64,000 nucleotides of DNA from Acidovorax delafieldii (lineage in GTDB: Bacteria; Pseudomonadota; Gammaproteobacteria; Burkholderiales; Burkholderiaceae_C), in the NCBI RefSeq assembly GCF_007993815.1, contig NZ_VJWE01000014.1, positions 62,001 to 126,000 on the forward strand, given 5' to 3'. Each line of letters opens with the position of its first letter. Positions within the stretch are counted from its first letter, which is position 1. Under the pieces are notes generated by a model, which saw only the letters and a program-made list of their open reading frames with translations, was not told the DNA's origin and did no database searches. The position numbers and the translations under genes were made by a program. Positions 40,722 to 49,277 of this stretch are shown piece after piece.

Positions 40722-42062
40722 GTGGCACCGCAGAAAGTCGCCGTCATCGGGGCTGGCTGGGCCGGCATGGCTGCGGCCATCGCCCACCGGCAGGCCGGCC
40801 GCCAGGTCACCGTGTTCGAGGCCGCACGCACGGTGGGCGGCCGCGCCCGCGCCGTGCCGGGCGTGCTGCCCGATGGCACAGTGGCCACGCTGGACAACGG
40901 CCAGCACATCCTGATCGGTGCCTACACTGAGAGCCTGCGCCTGATGCGCCTGGTGGGCATGGACCCTGCCACCGCGCTGCTGCGCCTGCCGCTGACCCTG
41001 CAGTTCCCCGATGGCCAGGGCCTGCAACTGCCCGACCTGCCCCCGCCGCTGGATGCGCTGCTGGGCATCGCGCGCGCCAAAGGCTGGGGCTGGCAAGACA
41101 AGATCGCTCTGCTGCGCACGGCCACGGCCTGGCAGCTGCGCGGCTTTCGCTGCGCGCCCCACACCTCGGTGGCAGACCTGTGTGCCCCGCTCACGCCCCG
41201 GCTGATGGCCGAGTTCATCGACCCGCTGTGCGTGTCGGCACTCAACACCCCCGCACGCGAGGCCAGCGGCCAGGTGTTTTTGCGGGTGCTGCAGGACAGC
41301 CTGTTCAGCGGGCGCGGTGGCTCCAACCTGCTGCTGCCCCGTACCGACCTGGGCGCGCTGTTCCCCGAGGCTGCGGTGCGCTGGCTGGTGCAGCAAGGCG
41401 GCCAGGTGATCACCGGCCAACGCATCCAGCGGCTTGTGCCTCTGGCCAGCGGGCGCTGGCAATTGGTGGGGGCTGTGGGCGCCGTCGGTACAGCGCAGGG
41501 CGCCGAAGCAGCCGAACCCTTCGACCACATCACCCTGGCCTGCCCCTCGTGGGAGGCCGCGCGCTTGGTCGAGGGCCTTGCCAGCACGGCGGGCCTGGCC
41601 GCTGCCGCCCGCTGGGGCGCCACCGCCAGTGCCTTGCGGTTTGAGGCCATCACCACCGTTTACGCGCACGCCAGTGGCGCGCGCTTGCCCCTGCCCATGC
41701 TGGCGCTGCGCAACACGGCCGAGCACCCTGCGCAGTTCGTGTTCGACCGGGGCCAGCTCGACGGCCAGCAGGGGTTGCTGGCCTTTGTGGTGAGCGCCAG
41801 CGATGGCGACCGGGCGCTCATCGAGCAACAGGTGATGCAGCAGGCTGCCGCGCAGCTGGGCCTGCCGGGCCTGCGCCCTGTGCAGACCGTGGTCGAAAAG
41901 CGCGCCACGTTTGCATGCACCCCCGGCCTGCAGCGGCCCGCCATGCAGGTGCTGCCGGGGCTGACGGCCTGCGGCGACTATGTGGAGGGCCCCTACCCGG
42001 CGACGCTGGAAGGCGCGGTGCTCTGCGGCACCGCAGTGGCGGCCTGCGCAGCAGCGGGCTGA
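40722..42062 (+). CDS. hpnE: Hydroxysqualene dehydroxylase HpnE
   Basis: FAD-dependent enzyme that reduces hydroxysqualene to squalene, the last of the HpnCDE steps. The 446 residues start at a GTG (MAPQKVAVIGAGWAGMAAAIA) with the dinucleotide-binding GxGxxG motif, then VFEAARTVGGRARA, and end with LTACGDYVEGPYPATLEGAVLCG, the FAD-binding C-terminal signature of amine-oxidase-like desaturases. It lies 6 bases after hpnD. Without the repeat-containing gap upstream, hpnD-hpnE form a clean two-gene unit. Confidence 0.94.
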   Translation: MAPQKVAVIGAGWAGMAAAIAHRQAGRQVTVFEAARTVGGRARAVPGVLPDGTVATLDNGQHILIGAYTESLRLMRLVGMDPATALLRLPLTLQFPDGQGLQLPDLPPPLDALLGIARAKGWGWQDKIALLRTATAWQLRGFRCAPHTSVADLCAPLTPRLMAEFIDPLCVSALNTPAREASGQVFLRVLQDSLFSGRGGSNLLLPRTDLGALFPEAAVRWLVQQGGQVITGQRIQRLVPLASGRWQLVGAVGAVGTAQGAEAAEPFDHITLACPSWEAARLVEGLASTAGLAAAARWGATASALRFEAITTVYAHASGARLPLPMLALRNTAEHPAQFVFDRGQLDGQQGLLAFVVSASDGDRALIEQQVMQQAAAQLGLPGLRPVQTVVEKRATFACTPGLQRPAMQVLPGLTACGDYVEGPYPATLEGAVLCGTAVAACAAAG

Positions 42063-42230
42063 CACAACACCACCCGGGCCAGCAGGCCACCCCCGGGTAA
42101 CTACCAAGCCCGCTGACAGCATTCCGAAAGCACGACCCAGGCACCATGGCGCCACTCGCATACCGCATGCGCCTTGTTCGCCTTTGGGCGCGCTGGCCTT
42201 TCGGCCTTTTGTTTTGACGGAGACACCCCC

Positions 42231-43241
42231 ATGCTTTCACACGAACACCCCGCCCTCTGGTCCCCCACCCGCCGCCATCTGCTGGGAGCCAGCGGCGCAC
42301 TGGCCCTGGGCGGTCTGCTGCCCGCTAGTGCCTCGGCCCAGGCGGCCTGGCCGTCCAAGTCGGTGCGGTTTGTGGTGCCGTTCGCGCCGGGCGGCAGCTC
42401 GGAGATCGTGGCCCGCTCCACCGCTGCCGAGCTGGGCAAGACGCTGGGCCAGAGCGTGTATGTGGACAACAAGCCGGGCGCCGCAGGCAACATCGCCATG
42501 GGTGAAGTGGCACGCTCGGACGACCAGCACACGCTGATCCTGGGCCACATCGGCACACTGGCCGTCAACCCCTTCATCTTCGACAAGCTGCCCTACGACG
42601 CCAACAAGGACTTCAAGCCCGTGAGCCTGCTGGCCAAGGTGCCCAGCCTGTACGTGGTGCACCCCGACGTGCCCGCCAAGAACCTCAAGGAGTTCATCGC
42701 CTACGCCAAGAAAAACCCGGCCAAGCTCAGCTATGGCTCGGCGGGCAACGGCAGCGCAGGCCACTTGGCGTTTGAATACCTCAAGATGACCGCCGAGATC
42801 TTCATGCTGCACGTGCCATACCGTGGCACCGGCCCCATGATGACCGACCTGCTCTCGGGCCGCCTTGATGCCGCTGCCGTGGGCGCTGCCGCCCTGCTGC
42901 CTTTCATCAAGGCCGGCAAGGTGCGCTGCATTGCCACCGGCTCGGCCAAGCGCCTGCCCCAGCTGCCCGACGTGGCCACGGTGGCCGAACAGGGCTTTCC
43001 GGGCTTTGAGATGACGCAGTGGTACGGCATGCTGGCGCCCGCCAACCTGGCCCCGGCCAACCTCGACAAGCTGGCGGCCGAGACCGCCAAGGCCGTCAAG
43101 GCCCCCGGCTCGCTGGAGCGCCTGAATGCGGATGCTGCCGAGGCCATTGGCGGCACACCAGCGCAGTTCGCGCAGTTCATCGCGTCCGAACAAGAGCGCT
43201 GGAAGAAGGTGCTGCTGCGCGCGAAGGTGAAGCCAGACTAA
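42231..43241 (+). CDS. Bug/TctC-family periplasmic solute receptor
   Basis: A 336-residue extracytoplasmic receptor of the tripartite tricarboxylate (TTT) family, abundant in Comamonadaceae. The N-terminus has a twin-arginine-type signal (TRRHLLGASGALALGG) cut after ASAQA. Family motifs are VRFVVPFAPGGSSEIVAR, VDNKPGAAGNIAMGEVA, YGSAGNGSAGHLAFEYLK, VPYRGTGPMMTDLLSG and LPDVATVAEQGFPGFE. The ATG at 42231 follows GACGGAGACACCCCC. Two short hairpins with a T-rich end (about 42180-42215) lie just upstream. There are no tctAB genes nearby; the TctDE sensor pair follows. Ligand unknown. Confidence 0.92.
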   Translation: MLSHEHPALWSPTRRHLLGASGALALGGLLPASASAQAAWPSKSVRFVVPFAPGGSSEIVARSTAAELGKTLGQSVYVDNKPGAAGNIAMGEVARSDDQHTLILGHIGTLAVNPFIFDKLPYDANKDFKPVSLLAKVPSLYVVHPDVPAKNLKEFIAYAKKNPAKLSYGSAGNGSAGHLAFEYLKMTAEIFMLHVPYRGTGPMMTDLLSGRLDAAAVGAAALLPFIKAGKVRCIATGSAKRLPQLPDVATVAEQGFPGFEMTQWYGMLAPANLAPANLDKLAAETAKAVKAPGSLERLNADAAEAIGGTPAQFAQFIASEQERWKKVLLRAKVKPD

Positions 43242-43242
43242 C

Positions 43243-43420
43243 CCCCTGAGCCGCTTCGCGTCTTCCCCCTTTCTCTCGCCCCGCTGCGCGGGTCGGGATG
43301 GGGGACGCAGCCAGTGCGGCGGGGCGGCCCTTGCACGGCTGCCTGGCCTGGGCAGTGCGTGCTCGCAAGCTGACTGCTGGCGCTTGCGCGCCGTGACCGC
43401 TCCGCGTTGAATGGCTCAAT
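43243..43420. repeat. G+C-rich intergenic sequence, probable dispersed element
   Basis: Begins CCCTGAGCCGCTTCGCGTC right after the receptor stop codon and continues through GCCCCGCTGCGCGGG, GTGCGGCGGGGCGGCCCTTGC and TGCTGGCGCTTGCGCGCC. It has no reading frame I believe and is full of short inverted repeats. I recall similar stretches between genes in other Comamonadaceae, but only one copy is in this window. Confidence 0.4.
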
Positions 43421-43467
43421 GCTGAAGGCAAGCCCTGCGCCTTCCGCACAAACGGTAGCATCCCTCC

Positions 43468-44136
43468 ATGCGCATCCTTCTGGCCGAAGACGACCACAAC
43501 CTGGGCACTTGGCTGAGCCGCGCGCTGGAGCATGCGGGCATCCAGGTCGAATGGGTGAACGACGGCCGCCTGGCCGACCGCGCGCTGCAGCAGCACGACA
43601 ACTACGACGCACTGGTGCTGGACCTGGGCCTGCCCGGGCTGGACGGGCAGGCAGTGCTGCAACGCCTGCGCGACCGCGACCAGCGCCTGCCCGCGCTGAT
43701 CCTGACGGCACGTGATTCGCTGGACGAGCGCGTGCGCTCGCTCAACGCGGGGGCCGACGACTTTCTGGCCAAGCCCTTCGAGCTGGCCGAGCTGGAGGCA
43801 CGCCTGCACGCCCTGGTGCGCCGCGCGCGTGGCAACGAGCACCAGCGCCAGGCCTGCGGTGCGCTGGTGTACGACAGCGCCCGCAAGCAGTTCAGCCTGC
43901 GCGGCGAGCCCCTGGCCCTGTCCCCGCGCGAACATGCCGTGCTGCGCGTGCTGGTGCAGCGCAGTGGCGAGCCGTTTTCCAAGCAGCAGATCCTGGACCG
44001 CGTGTTCACCGACGATGACGATGTGCACCCCGAAGCCGTCGAGGTGTTTGTGCACCGCCTGCGCAAGCGGCTGGACGGCAGCGGTGTGCGCATCACCACG
44101 CTGCGCGGCCTGGGCTACGCGCTAGAGGCTGACTGA
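43468..44136 (+). CDS. tctD: Response regulator TctD-like (OmpR family)
   Basis: A 222-residue regulator. The receiver has the acidic pair AEDDHN, phospho-Asp in ALVLDLGLPGLDG, the conserved Thr in ALILTARDS and Lys in FLAKPFELAELEARL. The winged-helix output ends LRGLGYALEAD. In the family TctDE senses tricarboxylates and controls TTT-type uptake genes. It is followed after 3 bases by its kinase. The nearest targets would be the two Bug-type receptor genes on either side. Confidence 0.92.
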   Translation: MRILLAEDDHNLGTWLSRALEHAGIQVEWVNDGRLADRALQQHDNYDALVLDLGLPGLDGQAVLQRLRDRDQRLPALILTARDSLDERVRSLNAGADDFLAKPFELAELEARLHALVRRARGNEHQRQACGALVYDSARKQFSLRGEPLALSPREHAVLRVLVQRSGEPFSKQQILDRVFTDDDDVHPEAVEVFVHRLRKRLDGSGVRITTLRGLGYALEAD

Positions 44137-44139
44137 CCG

Positions 44140-45528
44140 ATGGGCCTGACCGCACGCCTGCGCCGCGCCAGCCTGTGGCGGCTGCTGGCCATGCTGTTGC
44201 TGCCACTGCTGGCCGTGGTAACGGGCGTAGAGCTGTGGATGACTCGGCACGATGCGCTGGAGGCCGCCAACGCGGCCTACGACCGCTCGCTGCTCGGCGC
44301 GCTCAAATCCATCGACGCCAACATCTCCACCGCCTCGGGCGGCCTGTCGGCCGAGTTGCCGTACAGCATGCTGGAATTCTTTGAACTCACGGCCAGCGGC
44401 AATGTGTACTTTCGCGTGGCGTCGTCCGACGGGCTGGTGGAGCTGGGCAATGCCGACCTGCCCCTGCCCGCTGGCTCGCTGGAGCCCGGCGTGCCGCGTT
44501 TTTATGACGCCACCTACTTTGGCGAATCCGTGCGGCTGGCGGCCTACCGCCGCGCGCTGGACCGCGCGGAGCCCGCATCCACCGTGCTGGTACAGGTGGC
44601 CGAAAGCACGCGGTCGCGCCAGGACTTCACAGCCCGCTTTGTGCGCCGCGCAGTGCAGCGCGATGCGCTGGTGCTGGCCCTGATGGTGCTGGGCACTGCG
44701 GCACTGCTGGCTGTGGCGCTGCGCCCGCTGGCGCGGCTGGCGCGCGAGGTGCAGGCCCGCAGCGGCGACGACATGACCCCGCTGGCATCCAACGACCTGC
44801 CCGCAGACATCCGCCCGCTGGTGGACGCGGTCAACCAGCAGATGGCGCGCACGCAAGACCTGGTGGCGCAGCAGCGGCAATTTCTGGACGATGCCTCGCA
44901 CCAGCTGCGCACCCACCTCACCACGCTGCAGATGCAGATCGACTACGCACGCCGCGAGGGCGACACCACGCAGGTGCAGCACACGCTGGCAGCCATCGGA
45001 GGCGAGATCGCCCGCGCCACGCGCAGCACCCAGCAACTGCTGGCGCTGGGCCGCAGCGACACAGCGGCGGTGGAGCTGACGCCCTTTGACCTGGCCGCGC
45101 TGCTGCGCACGGTGGCGCTGGAGCTGCTGCCCCAGGCGCGCGCCAAGCAGATCGACTTTGGCATCCATACGCCCTCCGCTGGCATCGAGGCCGTGGGCGA
45201 CAGTGGCCTGCTGCGCGAGGCCCTGACCAATCTGGCAGCCAATGCCATCGCCTACACCCCCGCGCAGGGCACCGTCACCGTGTCAGCCGCGGGTGACAGC
45301 CTGGGCTGGAGCATCTGCGTGGAGGACAACGGCCCCGGTCTGCCCGCCGAGGAGCGCGACGCACTGGGCCAGCGCTACCGGCGCGGCTCGCAGGCCACGG
45401 CAGGCGGCTCCGGCCTGGGGCTGGCGATTGCCCGGTCGATTGCCGAGCGGCACCGGGGCAGCCTGCGGCTGCAGGCGCGCGCTGAAGGGCCAGGGCTCCT
45501 GGCAATACTCTGGTGGCCCCGCGCCTGA
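44140..45528 (+). CDS. tctE: Sensor histidine kinase TctE-like
   Basis: A 462-residue membrane kinase with span 1 (LLAMLLLPLLAVVTGVELW), a periplasmic domain to about residue 165, span 2 (LVLALMVLGTAALLAVAL), HAMP and catalytic region. The H-box reads LDDASHQLRTHLTTLQMQ: the phospho-accepting His is present but the conserved Pro after RT is His. The N-box is LTNLAANAIAYTP and the G-boxes are VEDNGPGLP and GGSGLGLAIARS, all intact. It should sense an organic acid directly or through a bound receptor. The next receptor gene begins at or just past its stop. Confidence 0.92.
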   Translation: MGLTARLRRASLWRLLAMLLLPLLAVVTGVELWMTRHDALEAANAAYDRSLLGALKSIDANISTASGGLSAELPYSMLEFFELTASGNVYFRVASSDGLVELGNADLPLPAGSLEPGVPRFYDATYFGESVRLAAYRRALDRAEPASTVLVQVAESTRSRQDFTARFVRRAVQRDALVLALMVLGTAALLAVALRPLARLAREVQARSGDDMTPLASNDLPADIRPLVDAVNQQMARTQDLVAQQRQFLDDASHQLRTHLTTLQMQIDYARREGDTTQVQHTLAAIGGEIARATRSTQQLLALGRSDTAAVELTPFDLAALLRTVALELLPQARAKQIDFGIHTPSAGIEAVGDSGLLREALTNLAANAIAYTPAQGTVTVSAAGDSLGWSICVEDNGPGLPAEERDALGQRYRRGSQATAGGSGLGLAIARSIAERHRGSLRLQARAEGPGLLAILWWPRA

Positions 45529-45563
45529 CACAGTCTGTTGAACAAGTGAACGCTCCACACCCC

Positions 45564-46613
45564 ATGCCGCAGCCCTTGCCCACCACAGACCGCCCGCTGA
45601 CAGCGCCTTGCAGCCGCCGCCAGCTGCTGCAGACGCTCGCGGCCGCCGCCAGCGCTGGCGCGGGCCTGGCTCCCTTCCCGGCGGCGGCCGACGCATCCCG
45701 TGAGCCGGCGGAATGCATTGCACCTTCACGCCCCGGCGGCGGATTTGACCTGACCTGTGGTCTGGCCTCGCAGGCACTGCAGGCCGTGCGCCCTGGCCGC
45801 ACGCCGCTGCGCACCCGCTACCTGCCCGGCGGCATTGGCGCGGTGGCATTTGACCAGGTGGCCACCGGCCGCCTGGGAGGGCCCGGCACGCTGGTGGCGT
45901 TCTCCAGCGGCTCGCTGCTCAACATGGCGCAGGGCCGCTTCGGCCCACACCCGGTGAGCGCCGTGCGCTGGATAGCGACGCTGGGCAACGACTACGGCGT
46001 GGTGGCTGTGCACCGCGACGCCCCCTACCAGCGCTTGCAGGACGTGGTCACCGCCTTGCAAAAAGATTCGGGCCGCGTGGTGTTTGGCGCCGGCGGCACG
46101 CTGGGCAGCCAGGACTGGGTCAAGGCCGCGCTGCTGGTGCGCGCAGCGGGGCAAGACCACAAGCGCATGCGTTTTGTATCGTTTGAAGGCGGCGGCGAAG
46201 CGCTCAAGGCGCTGGGCGGCCGGCACATCGACATCTTCACCGGCGACGCGGCCGAGGCCACCCGGGCCGCTGCAGAAGGCCTGCCGGTGCGCATCCTGGC
46301 GGTGCTGGCACCCGCGCGGCTACCCGGTACCCTGGCCGCCCTGCCCACGGCACGCGAGCAGGGCATTGACCTGCAATGGACCACCGTGCGCGGCCTCTAC
46401 ATGGCTGCCAGCGTGCCGGACGCGGCTGCCCACGCCTGGACGACCGCCCTGCAGGAAGCCCAGGCGGCGCCCGGGTATGCCGCGTTGTGCGCCCGCCATG
46501 GGCTGTACCCCTTTGCGCTGAGTGGCACGGCCCTGGACGACTATGTGCAACGCAGCCTGGCCGACTATCGCCGCCTGGCGCAGGATCTGGGGCTGCGGTC
46601 CTGGCCGCGTTGA
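45564..46613 (+). CDS. Second Bug/TctC-like periplasmic receptor
   Basis: A 349-residue receptor-type protein, more divergent than the one at 42231. It has a twin-arginine-type signal (SRRQLLQTLAAAASAG), then APSRPGGGFDLTCGLASQA, YLPGGIGAVAFDQVATG, VVFGAGGTLGSQDWVKAALL and FVSFEGGGEALKALGGRHID, which match the TctC fold. GTG starts at 45513 and 45546 are alternatives and would overlap or adjoin the tctE stop. BctC-type receptors in Bordetella partner with BctDE in sensing; the arrangement here fits that idea but the ligand is unknown. Confidence 0.85.
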   Translation: MPQPLPTTDRPLTAPCSRRQLLQTLAAAASAGAGLAPFPAAADASREPAECIAPSRPGGGFDLTCGLASQALQAVRPGRTPLRTRYLPGGIGAVAFDQVATGRLGGPGTLVAFSSGSLLNMAQGRFGPHPVSAVRWIATLGNDYGVVAVHRDAPYQRLQDVVTALQKDSGRVVFGAGGTLGSQDWVKAALLVRAAGQDHKRMRFVSFEGGGEALKALGGRHIDIFTGDAAEATRAAAEGLPVRILAVLAPARLPGTLAALPTAREQGIDLQWTTVRGLYMAASVPDAAAHAWTTALQEAQAAPGYAALCARHGLYPFALSGTALDDYVQRSLADYRRLAQDLGLRSWPR

Positions 46614-46659
46614 TCTGCGCTGCGCACCACCTCCTGAGCGATTGGTCCGCTGACCGTCC

Positions 46660-47949
46660 CTACGCGGGCAGGGCACCCACTCCTTGTAGTCCGGGCAACC
46701 CAGCAGGCCGGTCATCGGCAGGTAGCACTGCTGTGCGGCGCTCGGCCTCGGCGTCTCCCGCTGCGGGCAAGGAAGACTGCACCACATAGGCCGTCAGGGT
46801 GTTGCGCCACTCTTCGTTCGATGCATCCATGGCGTGTCGCATGCGCGCCAGCAGCCAGCCTGCTGCCCCGACCGTCAAGGCCAGCATAGCCAGAAGCCCA
46901 TACACCAAGGACGCCGGGAAATGCCCTGCATTCAGCTGTTCCACACGGGCCAGCAATGCGAGCGTGGCCTGATGGTCTTGCTCGGCCTGCGCGCGCATGC
47001 GATCCACTTCCACCTGCAAGGCCTGCATGCGCGCGCCGGGGGATCCCGCGCCGTCCGGCGCGTTGACCTCCGCAGCCGAAGCCGCCACCGGCATCAATGT
47101 TGCGCCGTCGGACGGAGCCCCTTCGCCCGAGGCGGGCGGCGTGACCAGCGCCGTCAACGGCTCCATCACCAGCCGGGGCTTGGAAGGTCCAGGCGCAACA
47201 GATGCCGCTGCTGGAGCCACCGAGGCGGTGGACGATGCCGACGCCTGTGCGGGGGGCGCTGCTGCGGCCTCAGGCGCCATGCTGGGCGCGGTGCTGGCTG
47301 GCTCCTGAGGCGCCGTCTGCGCAGTGCTGGTCGCGGAAGCCACTGCCGCTGTGTCAGCGGACCGGCTGCGCGCAACGGGAGCCCCGGCAGACTTTGCGGC
47401 CAGTTTCGTGCCCTTGCGCTCTACCCGGCTGGCGGCCGACGCCTTGCGCGGCCGCGAGGGGCCCATTGCGGGTACAGACGACGCTTCTCCGGCAGCCACC
47501 CCAGCCGCCCGTGAGGGGGAGGCATCCGCCAACGGCACCTCCCAGGGAATCGCCACTGGCTTCAGCCCGGCCGCAACGGTGGCGGGCAGATCGGCCAGAA
47601 AGGTGTATTCGCGCGTCACCCGGCCCGTGCAATGCACGGAGACCTGGGCTGTCAGCACCGGCTCGTCGGCCAAGTGGGAGGACTGCACCCGCAGCACCGG
47701 GTTGCGCTCTTGGTCGCCCGGCCGCACGCTCAACTGGACACGGCCCGCCGGCACAGCCACATCGCCGGACACCAGCCGCACTTGCGGGCACAAGGCGTCT
47801 ACCGACATGCCAGGGTCCAGCTGGACTTCAAAGCCCAGGTCGATGGGCTGCCCCAGCCACACCTTGCCTTGCGGCGCGCCCAGGGACAGGGCTTCCGCCG
47901 CCTCGGCCAGCAGCCCCAGCAGGGCGACGATCAGGGAGTTACGCAGCAT
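46660..47949 (-). CDS. FimV-like membrane protein
   Basis: A 429-residue protein. After a signal or anchor (LIVALLGLLAEAAEALSLG) comes a beta-rich domain with LGAPQGKVWLGQPIDLGFEVQL and VLRVQSSHLADEPVLTAQVSV, similar to the N-terminal domain of FimV, which works in type IV pilus assembly and polarity. A long Ala/Pro/Ser linker (about 150-300) follows, then a coiled stretch (MQALQVEVDRMRAQAEQ) and a membrane span LVYGLLAMLALTVGAAGWLLA (about 352-372), with the C-terminus inside. The ATG at 47949 follows AGGAGGTGGTTGTG, a strong ribosome site. No pilus genes are nearby, and it lacks the usual FimV TPR end. Confidence 0.75.
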   Translation of the reverse strand: MLRNSLIVALLGLLAEAAEALSLGAPQGKVWLGQPIDLGFEVQLDPGMSVDALCPQVRLVSGDVAVPAGRVQLSVRPGDQERNPVLRVQSSHLADEPVLTAQVSVHCTGRVTREYTFLADLPATVAAGLKPVAIPWEVPLADASPSRAAGVAAGEASSVPAMGPSRPRKASAASRVERKGTKLAAKSAGAPVARSRSADTAAVASATSTAQTAPQEPASTAPSMAPEAAAAPPAQASASSTASVAPAAASVAPGPSKPRLVMEPLTALVTPPASGEGAPSDGATLMPVAASAAEVNAPDGAGSPGARMQALQVEVDRMRAQAEQDHQATLALLARVEQLNAGHFPASLVYGLLAMLALTVGAAGWLLARMRHAMDASNEEWRNTLTAYVVQSSLPAAGDAEAERRTAVLPADDRPAGLPGLQGVGALPA

Positions 47950-48092
47950 CACAACCACCTCCTGCCATTGCAATTAGTTTCTACATGAAACAAAACACAA
48001 CGGAAAGAAATGAATGCGCAGGTCTCAGTGCCAGACCCCGGACAGATCGCGGTTGGGTGCGCCTGGCGTTGAGCAACGGGCCGTGTAGCCCG

Positions 48093-48305
48093 CTACCGCT
48101 CCAGCCACCACTGAATCACCACCTTGGCCAGGAAACCCAGAAAACCCACGCCAAGGCCCAGGAAGAGCACGAAGGTGCCAAAGCGTCCGGCCTTCGATTC
48201 CCACGCGAGCTGCCCGATGATGAACAGCATGTAGGCGATGAACGCCCCCACCCCGTAGGTGAGGAAGAAGCCCGAGATCTGCGCCTCGGTAAATCCAAAA
48301 ATCAC
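48093..48305 (-). CDS. DUF2788 small membrane protein
   Basis: A 70-residue protein starting at GTG, with two membrane spans (FFLTYGVGAFIAYMLFIIGQLA and FVLFLGLGVGFLGFLAKVVIQWW). The pattern SxFFLxYGxGxFIxYMxFI fits DUF2788, function unknown. Its start overlaps the stop of the DUF2189 gene by three to four bases (GTGA), so it is translated from the same message. Confidence 0.82.
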   Translation of the reverse strand: MIFGFTEAQISGFFLTYGVGAFIAYMLFIIGQLAWESKAGRFGTFVLFLGLGVGFLGFLAKVVIQWWLER

Positions 48306-49165
48306 GATGTCCCTCCTGGCCGACGCACAGGGGCCGCCGGTACAGCAGGGGCCACCAGGTCACGCTCGGGCAGGCTGGATGCATCCACCAGGTCGCGGTA
48401 CGCGTGCCAGCTGGCGTGGCCCAGCATGGGCATCACAGCGATCAGGCCCAGCAGCAGGGAGCCCAGGCCCAGTAAGGTAAAGCCCAGGATGATCGCGGCC
48501 CAGAACGCCATCGGCAGCGGGTTGGTGATGACCGCCTGCCAGCCGGTGAGCACCGCCTGCAGCAGCGTGGCGCGGCGGTCCAGCAGCAGGGGCATGGCCA
48601 CCACGCTGGACGCAAAAATGGGCGCGGCCATCAGGCTGCCCAGCGCCAGCCAGATTTCAAACAACCAGCCGTCACGCGCCATGACCACGTGGCGCAGAAA
48701 GTCGAGCGGCGTCTCGATGGGCACGGGCGCCAGCAGCGTGATGAGCGCCGCAGATGTCATGACCCAGCCCGAGGCGGCCAGCGCCAGCAGGGCCCCGAAC
48801 TGCAGCATGCACCAGTAGTCGCTGCCCCATTTGTTCACATGGCTGTTCTGCCAGTTGAGCCAGGTCTTGAGCACCACGCCCAGGTTGGCGGCTTCGCCAC
48901 GCTCCAGCGCGCGGCTCAGCGCATACAGGCTGGTGGCCAGCACCGGCGCCACCACCAGAAAGCCCGACAGAGCCCCCGCCAGCAGCCAGAAGCGGTGGTG
49001 TGCCACTGCAAAGATGGCGGCCCCAAACAGTGTGAGCGCCAGGCCATGCGCAAAACTGATCCAGCCCGCCCGTGCCATGTCGCGCCAGGCCAGCACCAGC
49101 CAGGTCATGGGCTGCATCAGGCCGATGGTGCGGATGGCGGGCAACGGGGGGGGAGTACGGGGCAT
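48302..49165 (-). CDS. DUF2189 multi-spanning membrane protein
   Basis: A 287-residue integral membrane protein with about six hydrophobic segments, among them FAHGLALTLFGAAIFAVA, WLLAGALSGFLVVAPVLATSLYALSRALERG, ALLALAASGWVMTSAALITLL and MAFWAAIILGFTLLGLGSLLLGLIAVMPMLGHASWHAYRDLV. The last phrase, ending in HASWHAYRDL, is the DUF2189 hallmark (YgiM/CydX-like name is not implied). Function unknown. The ATG giving MPRTPPPLPAIRTI is preferred. It is coupled to the DUF2788 gene. Confidence 0.82.
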   Translation of the reverse strand: MPRTPPPLPAIRTIGLMQPMTWLVLAWRDMARAGWISFAHGLALTLFGAAIFAVAHHRFWLLAGALSGFLVVAPVLATSLYALSRALERGEAANLGVVLKTWLNWQNSHVNKWGSDYWCMLQFGALLALAASGWVMTSAALITLLAPVPIETPLDFLRHVVMARDGWLFEIWLALGSLMAAPIFASSVVAMPLLLDRRATLLQAVLTGWQAVITNPLPMAFWAAIILGFTLLGLGSLLLGLIAVMPMLGHASWHAYRDLVDASSLPERDLVAPAVPAAPVRRPGGTS

Positions 49166-49277
49166 GGTGGGAGGGGTCGCTGAGCGACGATGGAGTGTGA
49201 CCTGATCAGGCAGCGGCTTCAACCGCCGCGCGCCCAAACCTTGACCTGAGGCAAGAAACCGAACCCAGCGAAACCGG

